Below are positions 9,172 through 18,015 of a stretch of 49,193 bases of DNA, in pieces. The notes below the pieces were generated by a model. The model made no database searches. It was not told the DNA's origin and saw only the letters and a list, made by a program, of their open reading frames with translations. A program made the translations under genes and the position numbers. The stretch lies in contig PWYR01000068.1 in assembly GCA_003567775.1 (NCBI GenBank), forward strand, positions 1 to 49,193, given 5' to 3'. This stretch comes from Ignavibacteriales bacterium (GTDB lineage: Bacteria > Bacteroidota > Ignavibacteria > T3Sed10-11). Numbering within the stretch: the stretch's first letter is position 1; each line of letters begins with the position of its first letter.

Positions 9172-9186
9172 ACCGGCTACCCGGTC
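9171..9186 (-). terminator. Hairpin terminator shared by converging stop codons
   Basis: gaccgg (9171-9176) and ccggtc (9181-9186) form a 6-bp stem with a 4-nt loop that contains the stop codon of the minus gene and abuts the plus gene's stop. Reading the minus strand, the stem is followed by TATTTTTG, so it best serves the relA-HU-ruvX-AlbA_2 run. The plus-strand side lacks a T-tract. Confidence 0.5.
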
Positions 9187-9830
9187 ATCGTATAATATTC
9201 TTCTGTTTCACCGGTATGTATTTGCAGAATACCTGCCCGGACAAGATTAACAAATATTCTTGACGCCCTGCGTTCGGATATATTGACCAATTGCATAAAC
9301 GCTTTTAAGGTAATGCGCTCATGCTCTTCGAGATAATCAAACAAACGCCGTTCGTTATTACCAATAGTAATCGTCATCGGAGCTGCGCTCGGGTTTTGTT
9401 CGTGCATAATGTTGACCATCTCATTACTTGCAATAATGGAACGATCTTTAACGCGAATATAAACACGGTCATTCGGTTGCCCGTCGCCGTTTTCTTTCTC
9501 TACATAATAATGCGGTTTATCTTTACTTTCCTCAATGATAGCAGCAACTATATCCTTGCCCCGATACGGTATCACTTCTATCGACGGGACCACGGACGGA
9601 TCTGCATAAATCACACCGGCTGTTCGTATAAGCTCTATCTCCGTTTTTTCGCTCTCAACTCCGACGATAGTACCGTCGTCATCGACGCCGAAAAGAATAA
9701 CACCGCCGCCGCTATTTGCAAACGATATCATTGTACGTGCAATTTTTTTTGGAGATGAAATCTTCCGTTTAAATTCCGTTCGCGCCCCTTCACCCTGATC
9801 GATCATCAAGTCAATATCCCTGTAATTCAC
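9177..9830 (-). CDS. AlbA_2 (Schlafen-type) domain protein with winged helix
   Basis: The 217-residue protein has an AlbA_2/Schlafen-like domain at about 10-130. Its marks are the ESEFK-like start GARTEFKRKI, the glycine-rich FANSGGGVILFGVDDDG, and VYIRVKDRSIIAS near 121-133. The C-terminal ~65 residues (NERRLFDYLEEHERIT... SERRASRIFVNLV) look like a winged helix, so a DNA-binding regulator is likely. The start is GTG, supported by a strong GGGAGGG Shine-Dalgarno 7 nt upstream. It follows ruvX by 18 bp and is probably the last gene of the relA operon. The ligand and targets are unknown. Confidence 0.75.
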   Translation of the reverse strand: MNYRDIDLMIDQGEGARTEFKRKISSPKKIARTMISFANSGGGVILFGVDDDGTIVGVESEKTEIELIRTAGVIYADPSVVPSIEVIPYRGKDIVAAIIEESKDKPHYYVEKENGDGQPNDRVYIRVKDRSIIASNEMVNIMHEQNPSAAPMTITIGNNERRLFDYLEEHERITLKAFMQLVNISERRASRIFVNLVRAGILQIHTGETEEYYTMTG

Positions 9831-9848
9831 TTTATAACCCTCCCGTAT

Positions 9849-10283
9849 TTATCTTTTTCCTTCGGTATTGAGATAGGATTGCAGAATTATTGCGGCTGCC
9901 ATTTCGTCTATCTTTCCTTTATCCCGTCGCTGTTTCTGTTTTGTGTTCATTGCGATCATTGTAGCGATTGCGTCTTTGGACGTGAATCGCTCATCCTGAA
10001 ACACTACCGGTACGTTCACTTTCTTACTTAACTCTGCAGAGAAGCGTCGAACCTCCTCTGTTTTTTGAGAATCACCTCCTTTTAGCGAAATAGGAAGGCC
10101 TATAACTATTACTGCCACTTCTTTTAGATCGACTATAGCGGCGATTTCATCATAGATAGAATTGTTAAATTGGATTGTCTTATAACCTGTTGCAATCGTT
10201 TGACTCGGATCACTGAGAGCCAACCCGACGCGTCTACTGCCGAAGTCGATGCCAAGTATTCGTTTCGCCCGGTGTTCATTCAC
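9849..10283 (-). CDS. ruvX: Putative Holliday junction resolvase / pre-16S rRNA nuclease YqgF
   Basis: YqgF/RuvX proteins are RNase H-fold nucleases; in E. coli the enzyme matures the 16S rRNA 5' end. The 144-residue protein has the family blocks GIDFGSRRVGLALSD at about 11-25, VIGLPISLKGGDSQKTE at about 60-76, DERFTS at about 97-102, and the acidic C-terminal KIDEMAAAIILQSYL. The acidic residues D13, E98 and D126 (approximate numbering) are present. The start is GTG, overlapping the HU-family stop as GTGA. The in-window ATG 4 nt later is out of frame, so GTG is the better choice. Confidence 0.9.
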   Translation of the reverse strand: MNEHRAKRILGIDFGSRRVGLALSDPSQTIATGYKTIQFNNSIYDEIAAIVDLKEVAVIVIGLPISLKGGDSQKTEEVRRFSAELSKKVNVPVVFQDERFTSKDAIATMIAMNTKQKQRRDKGKIDEMAAAIILQSYLNTEGKR

Positions 10284-10696
10284 AATACCTGATCGCGCCT
10301 CTCCTTTTCGCCATCCCCGGCAGTTTCCGATTCTATTTTTGTCTCACTGTTTTTCGTGATCAGAGCATCCAGGTCAACAGGTTGTTGTAGAAAAATTTTG
10401 AGAAGCTTACTTGGTTTAAAATGAGTCTTGCGACGCGGCGGAACGTATATTGTTTCTCCGGTTCGCGGGTTACGGGCTTTCGGCTTCGATTTTGTAAGCT
10501 TCACCTCGAAGACGCCGAAATCACGGACTTCAATCCGTAATTCAGGATCTGCCTGCATCATAATTTCGCGCAATGCAGTAAAAACTGCCTCCGTCCATTG
10601 CTCCGCGACGTAGACTTTTTCATCTCGTAGCTCTGCAACCCGTTTTGCAACGTCTTTTTTTGTGTATGTAGTTGTTTTTAGATTCGGATTTCGCAT
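10280..10696 (-). CDS. HU/IHF-family DNA-binding protein with C-terminal tail
   Basis: The 138-residue histone-like protein has an HU fold at about 10-103. Signature parts are DFGVFEVKLTKSKPKARNP (arm start) and the arm and tail of PPRRKTHFKPSK. Ordinary HU has ~90 residues. Here ~8 residues precede the fold, and ~35 mostly charged residues follow (TKNSETKIESETAGDGEKE), probably disordered. An AGGAG lies 9 nt before the ATG. It sits 27 bp after relA and overlaps ruvX by 4 bp, so it is cotranscribed. Whether it acts as HU, as IHF or in a special role is not decidable from sequence alone. Confidence 0.88.
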   Translation of the reverse strand: MRNPNLKTTTYTKKDVAKRVAELRDEKVYVAEQWTEAVFTALREIMMQADPELRIEVRDFGVFEVKLTKSKPKARNPRTGETIYVPPRRKTHFKPSKLLKIFLQQPVDLDALITKNSETKIESETAGDGEKERRDQVL

Positions 10697-10723
10697 CTGT
10701 CGAAGCTCCTGAACAATGGCCGA

Positions 10724-12964
10724 TTATTCTTCAAATCGCTTAACGGATTTGACATTACGCACCTTCTTTATCTTCTCAATCAACGCATTGAGATGATCGA
10801 GATCTTGAACCTCCAGAATTACCACCCCATCGAAGATCCCTTCATTTGAGTCGATATTAACATTGCGTATATTTGTTTGTTTTAAATTAAAAATTGACTG
10901 TGTTATCTCTGTGATCAATCCCGGACGATCTTCGCCGTTAATTTTTAAACCGACTACGAAAGACTGTCCGTTTGTCACAGGCCATTCGACGTCGATAATT
11001 CGATCCTCGTTTCGTAAATATAATTGTGAAACATTTTTACAATCTTTTCGATGTATTTTAATGCCGCTGCCGGTTGTAACATAACCGATGATATCATCGC
11101 CGGGTATAGGATTACAGCATTTCGCATACGTATGCATATAGCTGTCTTCTTTTCCGTATATCATTATCCCGTCGAGTGTATCACGCGCCGACCGTACAAA
11201 CCGGTTAAAGAGGTTCTCGGGAATTTCTTCTTTGTTCTCTGTTTCAGTATTCCTGGCATGTTTTATCCGGTCATAAATCCACTCTGCATGTTCATCGACC
11301 AGGTCCGGGTTTTTTACCAGATCAAGATAAAATTGCTGCAAATTATTATACTTAAGCGCCTGCACCTGCTTGAGTAAATCATCTTCGTTTATATGCAGCT
11401 TAATTTTCTTAAGCTTCTTTTCCCAAATATCCTTCCCGCGCCCTATCTCTTTACGCTCTTCCTCTTTTCTCCAACGGCGGATATGAGATTTCGCTTTATG
11501 AGTAACAACAAATTGTTCCCAGTCGGTATTTGGCGTCTGGTTCTTTGAGGTAATTATTTCTATTTGATCGCCGCTTTGGAGTACGGTGCTGAGGGGTACG
11601 ATTCTGCCGTTTACCTTAGCGCCGATGCAATGAAGTCCAACCTTTGTGTGGATATCGAATGCAAAATCGACGGGGGTTGAACCTTTCGGGAGTATACGTA
11701 AATCGCCTTTCGGTGTAAAAACATATATTTCGTTCTGATAGAGATTCAGCTTAAAACTTTCCAGCAATTGCTGGGCGGGTGCATCCGCTTCGGTCGAATT
11801 CTCAAAAATTTCACGCACCCAGTTTACCCATTGTTCCATTTCCGAATCAACTACGGAAATGCGATCTTTGTACATCCAGTGTGCTGCAACACCTTTTTCC
11901 GAAATCTCATGCATACTACACGTTCGTATCTGAACCTCCACCATCCTTCCTTCGGGTCCAACGACGGTCGTATGGATGGATTGGTATCCATTTTTTTTCG
12001 GAACGGAAATATAATTCTTAAAGCGCTCGGGAATGGGAATATATATTTCCGAGACTATACCGTACACCTGAAAACAATCGTTATTATTTTCCGTATCAAC
12101 TATAATCCGAACTGCAAATAAATCATATAATTCATCAAGCGATTTCCCCCGCCGGCGCATTTTACTATAAATACTCCAGAGATGTTTTGCACGTCCGTTG
12201 ATTTCAAACTTGAACCCATTTTCTTGCAGTCGTTTTTCAATAGGAGCGGTAAACTTATTGATGTAATTCTCACGTTCACGCCGTTTCTCTTTTAGCTGAG
12301 TTGCAATTTGTTCATACGCTTCGGGATATAAATATTTGAATGAAAGGTCTTCAAGTTCCCACTTTATTTTTGCAAGGCCAAATCGGTGTGCAAAAGGCGC
12401 ATAAATGTCGAGCGTTTCTTTTGCTATTCTTTTTTGCCGTTCGGGCGAGAGATGATCCAGCGTTCGCATGTTGTGCAATCGATCGGCAAATTTCAGAAGG
12501 ATGACCCGAATATCGTTGACCATTGAAAGCAGCAACTTGCGGTAATTCTCGGCTTGTGTTATTTCATGGCTTTTAAAAATGTCGCTGATTTTTGTAGCGC
12601 CGTCAACTATATCGGTTATGGTATCGCCAAACTCCTCTCGCACATGTTTGAGGTCATATTCAGTATCCTCCACAACATCGTGAAGCAATGCGCTTGCAAC
12701 GCTGATATCGTCGAGCGGAATATCGCGCGCAAGGATCATTGCTACTTCTATGGCGTGATAAAAGTACGGCTCTCCCGATTCGCGCAGGTCTTTGATGTGT
12801 GCATCAAGTCCGAATAGAAATGCCCTCTTGATGAGATCTTCATCACAAGACGGAAGATTCTTTCGGCACAATGCGAGGAGATTCTTAAACCGGTTTTCAA
12901 ACCCATCGGGTTTGTTAACCACACCGGCCCACTGCAAGGCAGTATTTAGCGTTTTACCGACCAT
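10724..12964 (-). CDS. Bifunctional (p)ppGpp synthetase/hydrolase (RelA/SpoT)
   Basis: This stringent-response enzyme has 746 residues. The N-terminal HD hydrolase domain is intact, with H70 in PYFYH, HD at 95-96 and ED at 99-100 in LLHDVVEDTEY. It should therefore degrade (p)ppGpp. The synthetase domain follows at about 235-355, with RFKNYISVPKKNGYQSIHTT. A TGS domain lies at about 410-470, and the C-terminus has a zinc-finger-like CCNPIPGDDIIGY and an ACT domain (last ~75 residues). It is thus a Rel/SpoT bifunctional type. A near-consensus promoter lies ~90 bp upstream, and the downstream genes HU, ruvX and the AlbA_2 regulator appear to share it. Confidence 0.95.
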   Translation of the reverse strand: MVGKTLNTALQWAGVVNKPDGFENRFKNLLALCRKNLPSCDEDLIKRAFLFGLDAHIKDLRESGEPYFYHAIEVAMILARDIPLDDISVASALLHDVVEDTEYDLKHVREEFGDTITDIVDGATKISDIFKSHEITQAENYRKLLLSMVNDIRVILLKFADRLHNMRTLDHLSPERQKRIAKETLDIYAPFAHRFGLAKIKWELEDLSFKYLYPEAYEQIATQLKEKRRERENYINKFTAPIEKRLQENGFKFEINGRAKHLWSIYSKMRRRGKSLDELYDLFAVRIIVDTENNNDCFQVYGIVSEIYIPIPERFKNYISVPKKNGYQSIHTTVVGPEGRMVEVQIRTCSMHEISEKGVAAHWMYKDRISVVDSEMEQWVNWVREIFENSTEADAPAQQLLESFKLNLYQNEIYVFTPKGDLRILPKGSTPVDFAFDIHTKVGLHCIGAKVNGRIVPLSTVLQSGDQIEIITSKNQTPNTDWEQFVVTHKAKSHIRRWRKEEERKEIGRGKDIWEKKLKKIKLHINEDDLLKQVQALKYNNLQQFYLDLVKNPDLVDEHAEWIYDRIKHARNTETENKEEIPENLFNRFVRSARDTLDGIMIYGKEDSYMHTYAKCCNPIPGDDIIGYVTTGSGIKIHRKDCKNVSQLYLRNEDRIIDVEWPVTNGQSFVVGLKINGEDRPGLITEITQSIFNLKQTNIRNVNIDSNEGIFDGVVILEVQDLDHLNALIEKIKKVRNVKSVKRFEE

Positions 12965-13051
12965 AGGTGATCATTATATCAAACAGTCTATTGATTTTAA
13001 AAGTTCGAATATTGAAGCCGTAAATCGTTAATAATTCTGTACCTATGATGT

Positions 13052-13079
13052 AATATACAGGATACTTGATAAATGTCAA
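13052..13079 (-). promoter_or_regulatory. Sigma70-type promoter of the relA operon
   Basis: On the minus strand a perfect -35 TTGACA (13074-13079) is 16 bp from TATATT (13052-13057). Transcription would start near 13045, leaving an ~80-nt leader before the relA ATG. A second TTGACA lies a further 14-18 bp upstream. Confidence 0.65.
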
Positions 13080-13089
13080 GTGCCGTTAT

Positions 13090-13121
13090 GAAATTGTCAA
13101 TAGACCTATTTCGATAATTTC
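13090..13121. repeat. Inverted repeat between upp and relA
   Basis: gaaattgtc (13090-13098) pairs with gataatttc (13113-13121) with one mismatch, and an inner aatag/ctatt pair extends it. It may end upp transcription, but there is no T-tract on the minus strand, or it may be an operator just upstream of the relA promoter. Confidence 0.35.
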
Positions 13122-13135
13122 AATTGGACTATATT

Positions 13136-13780
13136 TTAATCTGTGCCGAACACCCGATCACCGGCATCGCCGAGTCCGGGTAGTATAAATCCGCTTGAGT
13201 TTAACTCGCGGTCAAGCGCCGCTGCGAAAATCGGAACATCCTGATGCTCCGAATGTACTTTTCTCACTCCCTCGGGAGCAGCGACAAGATTAACAAGACG
13301 AATTCTACTGCCACCCTTTTCTTTAATAAATGAGATAGCAGCGGAAGCGCTTCCTCCCGTTGCAAGCATCGGGTCGAGTAAAAACACAAGACTACTTTTG
13401 AGCGCACCCGGGAATTTTGAGTAATAATCAACCGGTGCAAGCGTTTCTTCATTTCTATATAATCCGACATGACCGACTTTCGCATCGGGAAGCAAATCCA
13501 GAAACCCGTCAGCCATACCGAGACCTGCACGAAGAATTGGAACAAGTATAATCTCTTCGGACAATGTATACCCCCGGGTTATTTCGAGCGGGGTTTCTAT
13601 CTCGCTTTCATTCAATTCGAGATTCGATGAGACTTCATATGCTACCATTTTTGTCAGCCGGAATAAAACAGTACGAAAAACAACATTCGACGTTTTCTTC
13701 TTTCTCAAAATCGAAAGATCCCGTTTGATCAACGGATGATCTATCAAATAAAGGTTCGGGTATTGCGGTAATGTGATCAT
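13136..13780 (-). CDS. upp: Uracil phosphoribosyltransferase
   Basis: Upp salvages uracil with PRPP to give UMP. The 214-residue protein has the conserved PILRAGLGMADG near 80-91, the PRPP-binding loop VFLLDPMLATGGSA near 131-144, and the uracil-binding C-terminus GFILPGLGDAGDRVFGT. Its length is standard for bacteria. An AAGGA lies just upstream of the ATG and the start follows the CoA-disulfide-reductase-like stop by 7 bp, so the two genes are likely cotranscribed. The gene ends at an inverted repeat ahead of the relA promoter. Confidence 0.96.
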   Translation of the reverse strand: MITLPQYPNLYLIDHPLIKRDLSILRKKKTSNVVFRTVLFRLTKMVAYEVSSNLELNESEIETPLEITRGYTLSEEIILVPILRAGLGMADGFLDLLPDAKVGHVGLYRNEETLAPVDYYSKFPGALKSSLVFLLDPMLATGGSASAAISFIKEKGGSRIRLVNLVAAPEGVRKVHSEHQDVPIFAAALDRELNSSGFILPGLGDAGDRVFGTD

Positions 13781-13787
13781 ACATTCC

Positions 13788-15149
13788 TTATAGTTTTTTT
13801 AACGTTTGGTTTGCCGCTACCAATACAGGATCCCACAACGGACTAAACGGTGGAGCATACATCATATCCAGATTCGAAACATCTTTTACCGTTGCTCCCA
13901 TTTGTATCATAGCGGCAAGTACATTGCCCCGGTGAACGGCGCCGTCCTTACCAATCAGTGTTGCACCAATCAGTCTGCCTGAATTTTTATCCGCAACATA
14001 CGTAACCGTCACGCGCGCTGCCTCCGGCATGCCGATTATTCGCGATGGAGCTTCAATTGTTTCCGCAACAATCTTAAATCCCGCCTCTTCGGCTTCCGAT
14101 ATTGTCAAGCCAACACGTGAAACTTCATAATTGAATACACGAAGTGCAATATTTCGAATAGCCCCTTTAAATACCGCACTGCCGCCGGCGGCATTTTCAC
14201 CGGCAGTCCATGCCATTTTACTTGCAACCGTAGCAAGCGGAATATAAGAAGGTCGCCTGGTAATGAGATTTCTCACCTCACAGCAATCACCTGCGGCGAA
14301 AATATCGTCGTCGTTTGTATGCTGTTTCTCATCGGTTTTTATTCCTCCAAGGTGACCTGTCTCGATTCCTGCATCCCTGGCAACGGCAACATTCGGAGTA
14401 ACGCCTATAGCAACGATGACAAGAGCTGTATCAAAGACTCCATTATCAGTTACGACCGTTTTTACATTATCATTTGTATCCGTACCGAAACTTTTAACGT
14501 TACTGTCAGGAACGAAATGAACACCGTTCTCTTGTAATACCGATAAAAGAAGTTTGCCGCTGTTTTCATCTATTTTCGATAGCGGATAACTGCGCCGGTG
14601 AATCAACGTAACATCAATATTGAGATGCTTCAATGCTTCCGCCATCTCCATACCGATATAACCGCCGCCGATAATAACAGCATTGCTCGGTTTATGCTGT
14701 TTAATATAATCGTGTAATTCATACGCGCGCGAAAGCTCTTTTATGGTAAAAACATTACCCATTGAGCGTTCCATAAAAGGGAGTGACCGCGGAATCGACC
14801 CGGTCGTAATAATTAGTTTATCATATTCTTCTTTTCGGTGAATGCCGTTTTTATGATCTTTAATGAGAAGCGATTTATTTTTTCGATCTATCGATTCAAC
14901 TTCGGTCTCCGTCCGGACGGTAACATTTTTCTCCTTCTGTAACCGATCCGGGGAATACACGACCAGATTATTTTTGTCTTTGTATTCTCCGGTTAAGTAA
15001 TATGGAATTTCACAGATACCGTAGGATATGTATTTCGTTCGTTCAATTAAAATAACATCGGCATTCTTATTGATGCGTTTGGCTTTACTTGCAGCGCTCG
15101 GTCCTGCTGCAAGACCGCCAATAACAAGTATTCGTGGTTTACGATTCAT
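13788..15149 (-). CDS. CoA-disulfide reductase / NADH oxidase-like flavoprotein
   Basis: The 453-residue protein belongs to the pyridine nucleotide-disulfide oxidoreductases. An FAD-binding Rossmann motif ILVIGGLAAG opens it, the NAD(P)H motif VIIGGGYIGMEMAEAL follows near 160, and the second FAD motif is DIFAAGDCCE. A single redox cysteine sits in ISYGICEIPYYLTG, the position used by CoA-disulfide reductases and NADH oxidases. There is no C-terminal rhodanese domain. A longer reading from TTG at 15176 overlaps der by 20 bp. I prefer the ATG at 15149, 7 bp past the der stop. The exact substrate (CoA disulfide, polysulfide or oxygen) is unresolved. Confidence 0.82.
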   Translation of the reverse strand: MNRKPRILVIGGLAAGPSAASKAKRINKNADVILIERTKYISYGICEIPYYLTGEYKDKNNLVVYSPDRLQKEKNVTVRTETEVESIDRKNKSLLIKDHKNGIHRKEEYDKLIITTGSIPRSLPFMERSMGNVFTIKELSRAYELHDYIKQHKPSNAVIIGGGYIGMEMAEALKHLNIDVTLIHRRSYPLSKIDENSGKLLLSVLQENGVHFVPDSNVKSFGTDTNDNVKTVVTDNGVFDTALVIVAIGVTPNVAVARDAGIETGHLGGIKTDEKQHTNDDDIFAAGDCCEVRNLITRRPSYIPLATVASKMAWTAGENAAGGSAVFKGAIRNIALRVFNYEVSRVGLTISEAEEAGFKIVAETIEAPSRIIGMPEAARVTVTYVADKNSGRLIGATLIGKDGAVHRGNVLAAMIQMGATVKDVSNLDMMYAPPFSPLWDPVLVAANQTLKKL

Positions 15150-15156
15150 GCGCTTC

Positions 15157-16464
15157 TCATTTTTTCTTGAATACAAGTGTTATCGGAACACCCTCGAATC
15201 CGAACGCGGTTCGTATTTTTTTTTCGAGATACCGTTGATATGAATCGGGTATCAATTTCGGATAGTTTGAAAACAATGCAATAATGGGAGGATTTTGCCT
15301 GATTTGTGTCGCGTACTTTATAGTAATATCTCTTCCACGAGTAGCGGGAGGACGATTATCCCGGACCGCTTCATCCACTACGGTATTCAAGGCAGATGTT
15401 TTAACTTTCTTGCCGCGTTCATTAAACACACGTCTGGATAATTCGATAACTTTAATTATGCGTTGCTTTTCGAGCGCCGATATAAACAATACCGGAATAA
15501 AGGAATTCATGCCGAGCGCCTTACGGATTGCCAGTTCATATTGACGGGCAGTGTTGGTATCTTTTTCGACCAGGTCCCACTTATTTACCGCAAGTATAAC
15601 ACCCTTTTTTCTCTTGATTATCTCCCCGACAATGAACAGATCCTGATGAGATATTCCCTGTACTGCATCGATGAGTAAGATTGCAACATGACAACGGTCG
15701 ATACTGCTCAACGTTCTTACGGTGCTGTAAAACTCGATTGCTTCCTTAACTTTACTCCGCTTTCGCAAACCCGCCGTATCGATTAGTACAAGTTCTTCAC
15801 CGTGATAACGCACTATGCTATCGATTGCATCTCGTGTGGTACCGGGGACATCAGTCACTATCGTCCGGTCTGCGCCAAGCAGCGCATTCACCAACGATGA
15901 TTTTCCGACGTTCGGTCTGCCGACAATCGCGATTCTGAGCTTGTCTGTCTCTTCCCGTATCATACCGTTCTCAGGTAAATGACCGACAACTATATCAAGT
16001 AAATCTCCTATATTCCGTCCCATAAGTGCGGACACAGACACCGGATCGCCGAGTCCCAGCGCGTAAAATTGTGCAAGCTCGGATTCGTGAACATCGGCAT
16101 CAATCTTGTTGACCAGCAACAGAATTTTTTTGTTCGATGTTCGTAAAATATCGGCAAGTCCTTGATCGAGCGGCGTTATTCCGGTTTGCGCATCTACCAT
16201 AAAGAGAATTACCTGCGCCTGATGTATAGCGATTTGCGCCTGTTCGCGTATCGCTTTTTCAAATACATCTTCCGAGTCGGGAACATATCCGCCGGTATCT
16301 ACTAATACAAAATTCTTTCCCGCCCACTCGGCATTCTCATATATTCGATCGCGCGTAACTCCGGGCTGATCGTCAATAACGACTTTTCTGTTTTGTATGA
16401 TTCGATTGAAAAGAGTTGACTTGCCGACATTAGGTCTGCCAACTATGGCGACTAATCCGTTCAT
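15157..16464 (-). CDS. der: Ribosome biogenesis GTPase Der (EngA)
   Basis: Der is a double GTPase needed for 50S subunit assembly. The 435-residue protein carries two G domains. Each has a P-loop (GRPNVGKST at 9-17 and GRPNVGKSS near 182), a DTGG or DTAG switch II, and NKxD (NKID near 118 and NKWD near 293). The KH-like C-terminal domain occupies about 350-435. The length is canonical. No Shine-Dalgarno is visible, and a TTGTAA/TATATA pair lies so close that the transcript could be leaderless. It is the first gene of the der, reductase, upp cluster. Confidence 0.97.
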   Translation of the reverse strand: MNGLVAIVGRPNVGKSTLFNRIIQNRKVVIDDQPGVTRDRIYENAEWAGKNFVLVDTGGYVPDSEDVFEKAIREQAQIAIHQAQVILFMVDAQTGITPLDQGLADILRTSNKKILLLVNKIDADVHESELAQFYALGLGDPVSVSALMGRNIGDLLDIVVGHLPENGMIREETDKLRIAIVGRPNVGKSSLVNALLGADRTIVTDVPGTTRDAIDSIVRYHGEELVLIDTAGLRKRSKVKEAIEFYSTVRTLSSIDRCHVAILLIDAVQGISHQDLFIVGEIIKRKKGVILAVNKWDLVEKDTNTARQYELAIRKALGMNSFIPVLFISALEKQRIIKVIELSRRVFNERGKKVKTSALNTVVDEAVRDNRPPATRGRDITIKYATQIRQNPPIIALFSNYPKLIPDSYQRYLEKKIRTAFGFEGVPITLVFKKK

Positions 16465-16468
16465 TTCT

Positions 16469-16498
16469 TATATAATCAAGTTTTACAAGTACTTACAA
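16469..16498 (-). promoter_or_regulatory. Possible der promoter giving a leaderless mRNA
   Basis: Minus strand TTGTAA (16493-16498) is 18 bp from TATATA (16469-16474). The -10 ends only 4 nt before the ATG, so a start at the initiation codon is implied. The AT-rich context makes chance matches easy. Confidence 0.3.
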
Positions 16499-16535
16499 TA
16501 TATTACTTTTTGGGGTGAGTTTCCAGTTTCGGGGG

Positions 16536-16562
16536 TTTATGCAGATTACGATTTATGCAGAT
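16536..16562. repeat. 11-bp direct repeat, 16 bp apart
   Basis: tttatgcagat occurs at 16536-16546 and 16552-16562 in the spacer between der and the methyltransferase gene. It lies just outside the larger inverted repeat element. Confidence 0.45.
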
Positions 16563-16583
16563 AGCGAGTATATCATAATTAAT

Positions 16584-16738
16584 CCTCCCACGAAATAAGG
16601 ACTCCCACGAAAATTGTTGAAGGTAGACAATGTGTACAGTCACACTCACTGATATTAGTTAATGGCATATTTCCGGGCCTATGAACTAATAACAATCAAC
16701 AATTAACTAATTTTGTGGGAGTCCCATTTTTGCGGGAG
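16584..16738. repeat. Imperfect inverted-repeat element (~155 bp)
   Basis: The left arm (16584-16620) and right arm (16696-16738) are imperfect inverted copies that share tcaacaatt and the core ttYgtgggagtcc. Within each arm an 11-mer of the type ctcccacgaaa recurs after 17 bp. A related copy lies at 18016-18045. The 75 bp between the arms encodes nothing. The element fits a miniature, non-coding dispersed repeat. Confidence 0.55.
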
Positions 16739-16744
16739 AAAAAA

Positions 16745-17986
16745 TTATTTATGTACCTTCAACACACCCAACAAGCCGTGCGAATATCCCTGACCGTTTT
16801 GAAAAGTAAGTTCAAGCGAGCGAAGCGCATATCCAAGCTGCGGTTCAATAACATTAGCCCGCGGATCACCAAATTGTATCCATTGAACACTTTCAATAAT
16901 TCGATCGAGTGTTTTAATAATATTAAATACCTTTTTATCGACCGATGAATAACGCTTCAACAGATTCTTATCGGCATTGGGATTTATCCGTTCCATAAGG
17001 AAATGTACAATGTTATTCCACGCGACCTGTAGCTTTTCGAAATAACGGTTTTGTTTGTCAAATCCTTCAACCGGAGCGTAATTAATAATAAGATGCTCTA
17101 AATTTGTTCGCAAGTTATCTTCGTGCAGCATATTTGCAAAATTACGAATCGGTTGCGCCTGGGGATTATATTGACGGGTATCCATATGGCGCCCGACGAA
17201 AACCGAGCGGTCAAGAAATCCTAACGGTTCTATTTTGCCGCCGGATCGTTTCGACGCTCGTTTAATAACTGCATCAAGTTCTTCCCGCGACCAATAACGA
17301 ATAGGAAAGCTCTCGACTTCTTCATGCAGCGCATCATCTTTTATCCATGACATCGTATAACTTTGATAGGATTCGTCCGGATTTAAACCCCAGTAACAAG
17401 GCCATTCATAGGAATATTTTCCAAGCCAGTCGCCGACAATTAGACTGCCGTCCCGGGCATGATGTGCTATTTCAACAAGTAAATTTTCAAGTTTTTCATC
17501 GTTCAAATGCGACAGCGATCCGTACGAACTATAGTACAGGTCAAAGGACGGATGATCCTTTACCGGACCGAGTCCTTCATTCAAATCGGCTTGTTTGAAG
17601 TGTATCTTTTCTTCATCCGCATACATCTCATTTGCCTGTTTAACCATATCATCCGAAATATCAAGCCCCAAATAGCTGCCGAACATATCGGGACCCAGCA
17701 AATCGTGATCGTGCGCATCTATACCGACCTCTTCTTTTTTAATTGTCGTCAGTAGCTCATATCCCTGCCCGCTCCCGCAGCCGAGGTCGACGACACGGAG
17801 TCGTTCGAGCCGCATCAAACAGGCGTGAATGGTATCAAGCAGATATGGTCTGAGCGCAAAACGTGTTATCTCATCTTCCCAGTATTTTCGAATATTGTCA
17901 TATTTTCCACGGAGACCTCCGAGGTTCTTTTGGTAATAACCGCTGCTGACGAATTTTCTATAGACAGATTGTACCTTATCAGGCAT
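16745..17986 (-). CDS. Class I SAM-dependent methyltransferase, unknown substrate
   Basis: The 413-residue protein has a Rossmann methyltransferase domain at about 60-240. Motif I is VVDLGCGSGQG at 65-75, the motif II acidic residue is D109 in GLDIS, and a QADLNEG motif follows at 132-138. The last ~160 residues form an additional, mainly helical domain that I do not recognise. A clear AAGGAG lies 8 nt before the ATG. The gene stands alone: spacers of 280 and ~440 bp flank it, and both contain inverted copies of one repeat. Its place near an OpuC-type importer and a glutamate-cysteine-ligase-like gene suggests small-molecule methylation, but this is inference. Confidence 0.75.
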   Translation of the reverse strand: MPDKVQSVYRKFVSSGYYQKNLGGLRGKYDNIRKYWEDEITRFALRPYLLDTIHACLMRLERLRVVDLGCGSGQGYELLTTIKKEEVGIDAHDHDLLGPDMFGSYLGLDISDDMVKQANEMYADEEKIHFKQADLNEGLGPVKDHPSFDLYYSSYGSLSHLNDEKLENLLVEIAHHARDGSLIVGDWLGKYSYEWPCYWGLNPDESYQSYTMSWIKDDALHEEVESFPIRYWSREELDAVIKRASKRSGGKIEPLGFLDRSVFVGRHMDTRQYNPQAQPIRNFANMLHEDNLRTNLEHLIINYAPVEGFDKQNRYFEKLQVAWNNIVHFLMERINPNADKNLLKRYSSVDKKVFNIIKTLDRIIESVQWIQFGDPRANVIEPQLGYALRSLELTFQNGQGYSHGLLGVLKVHK

Positions 17987-18015
17987 ATAATAAACTCCTT
18001 TTAATTAAATTGTTT

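Noticed and set aside
13788-15176. TTG start of the reductase gene, overlapping der
   Set aside because: The ATG at 15149 lies just after the der stop and opens the Rossmann motif at the usual distance.
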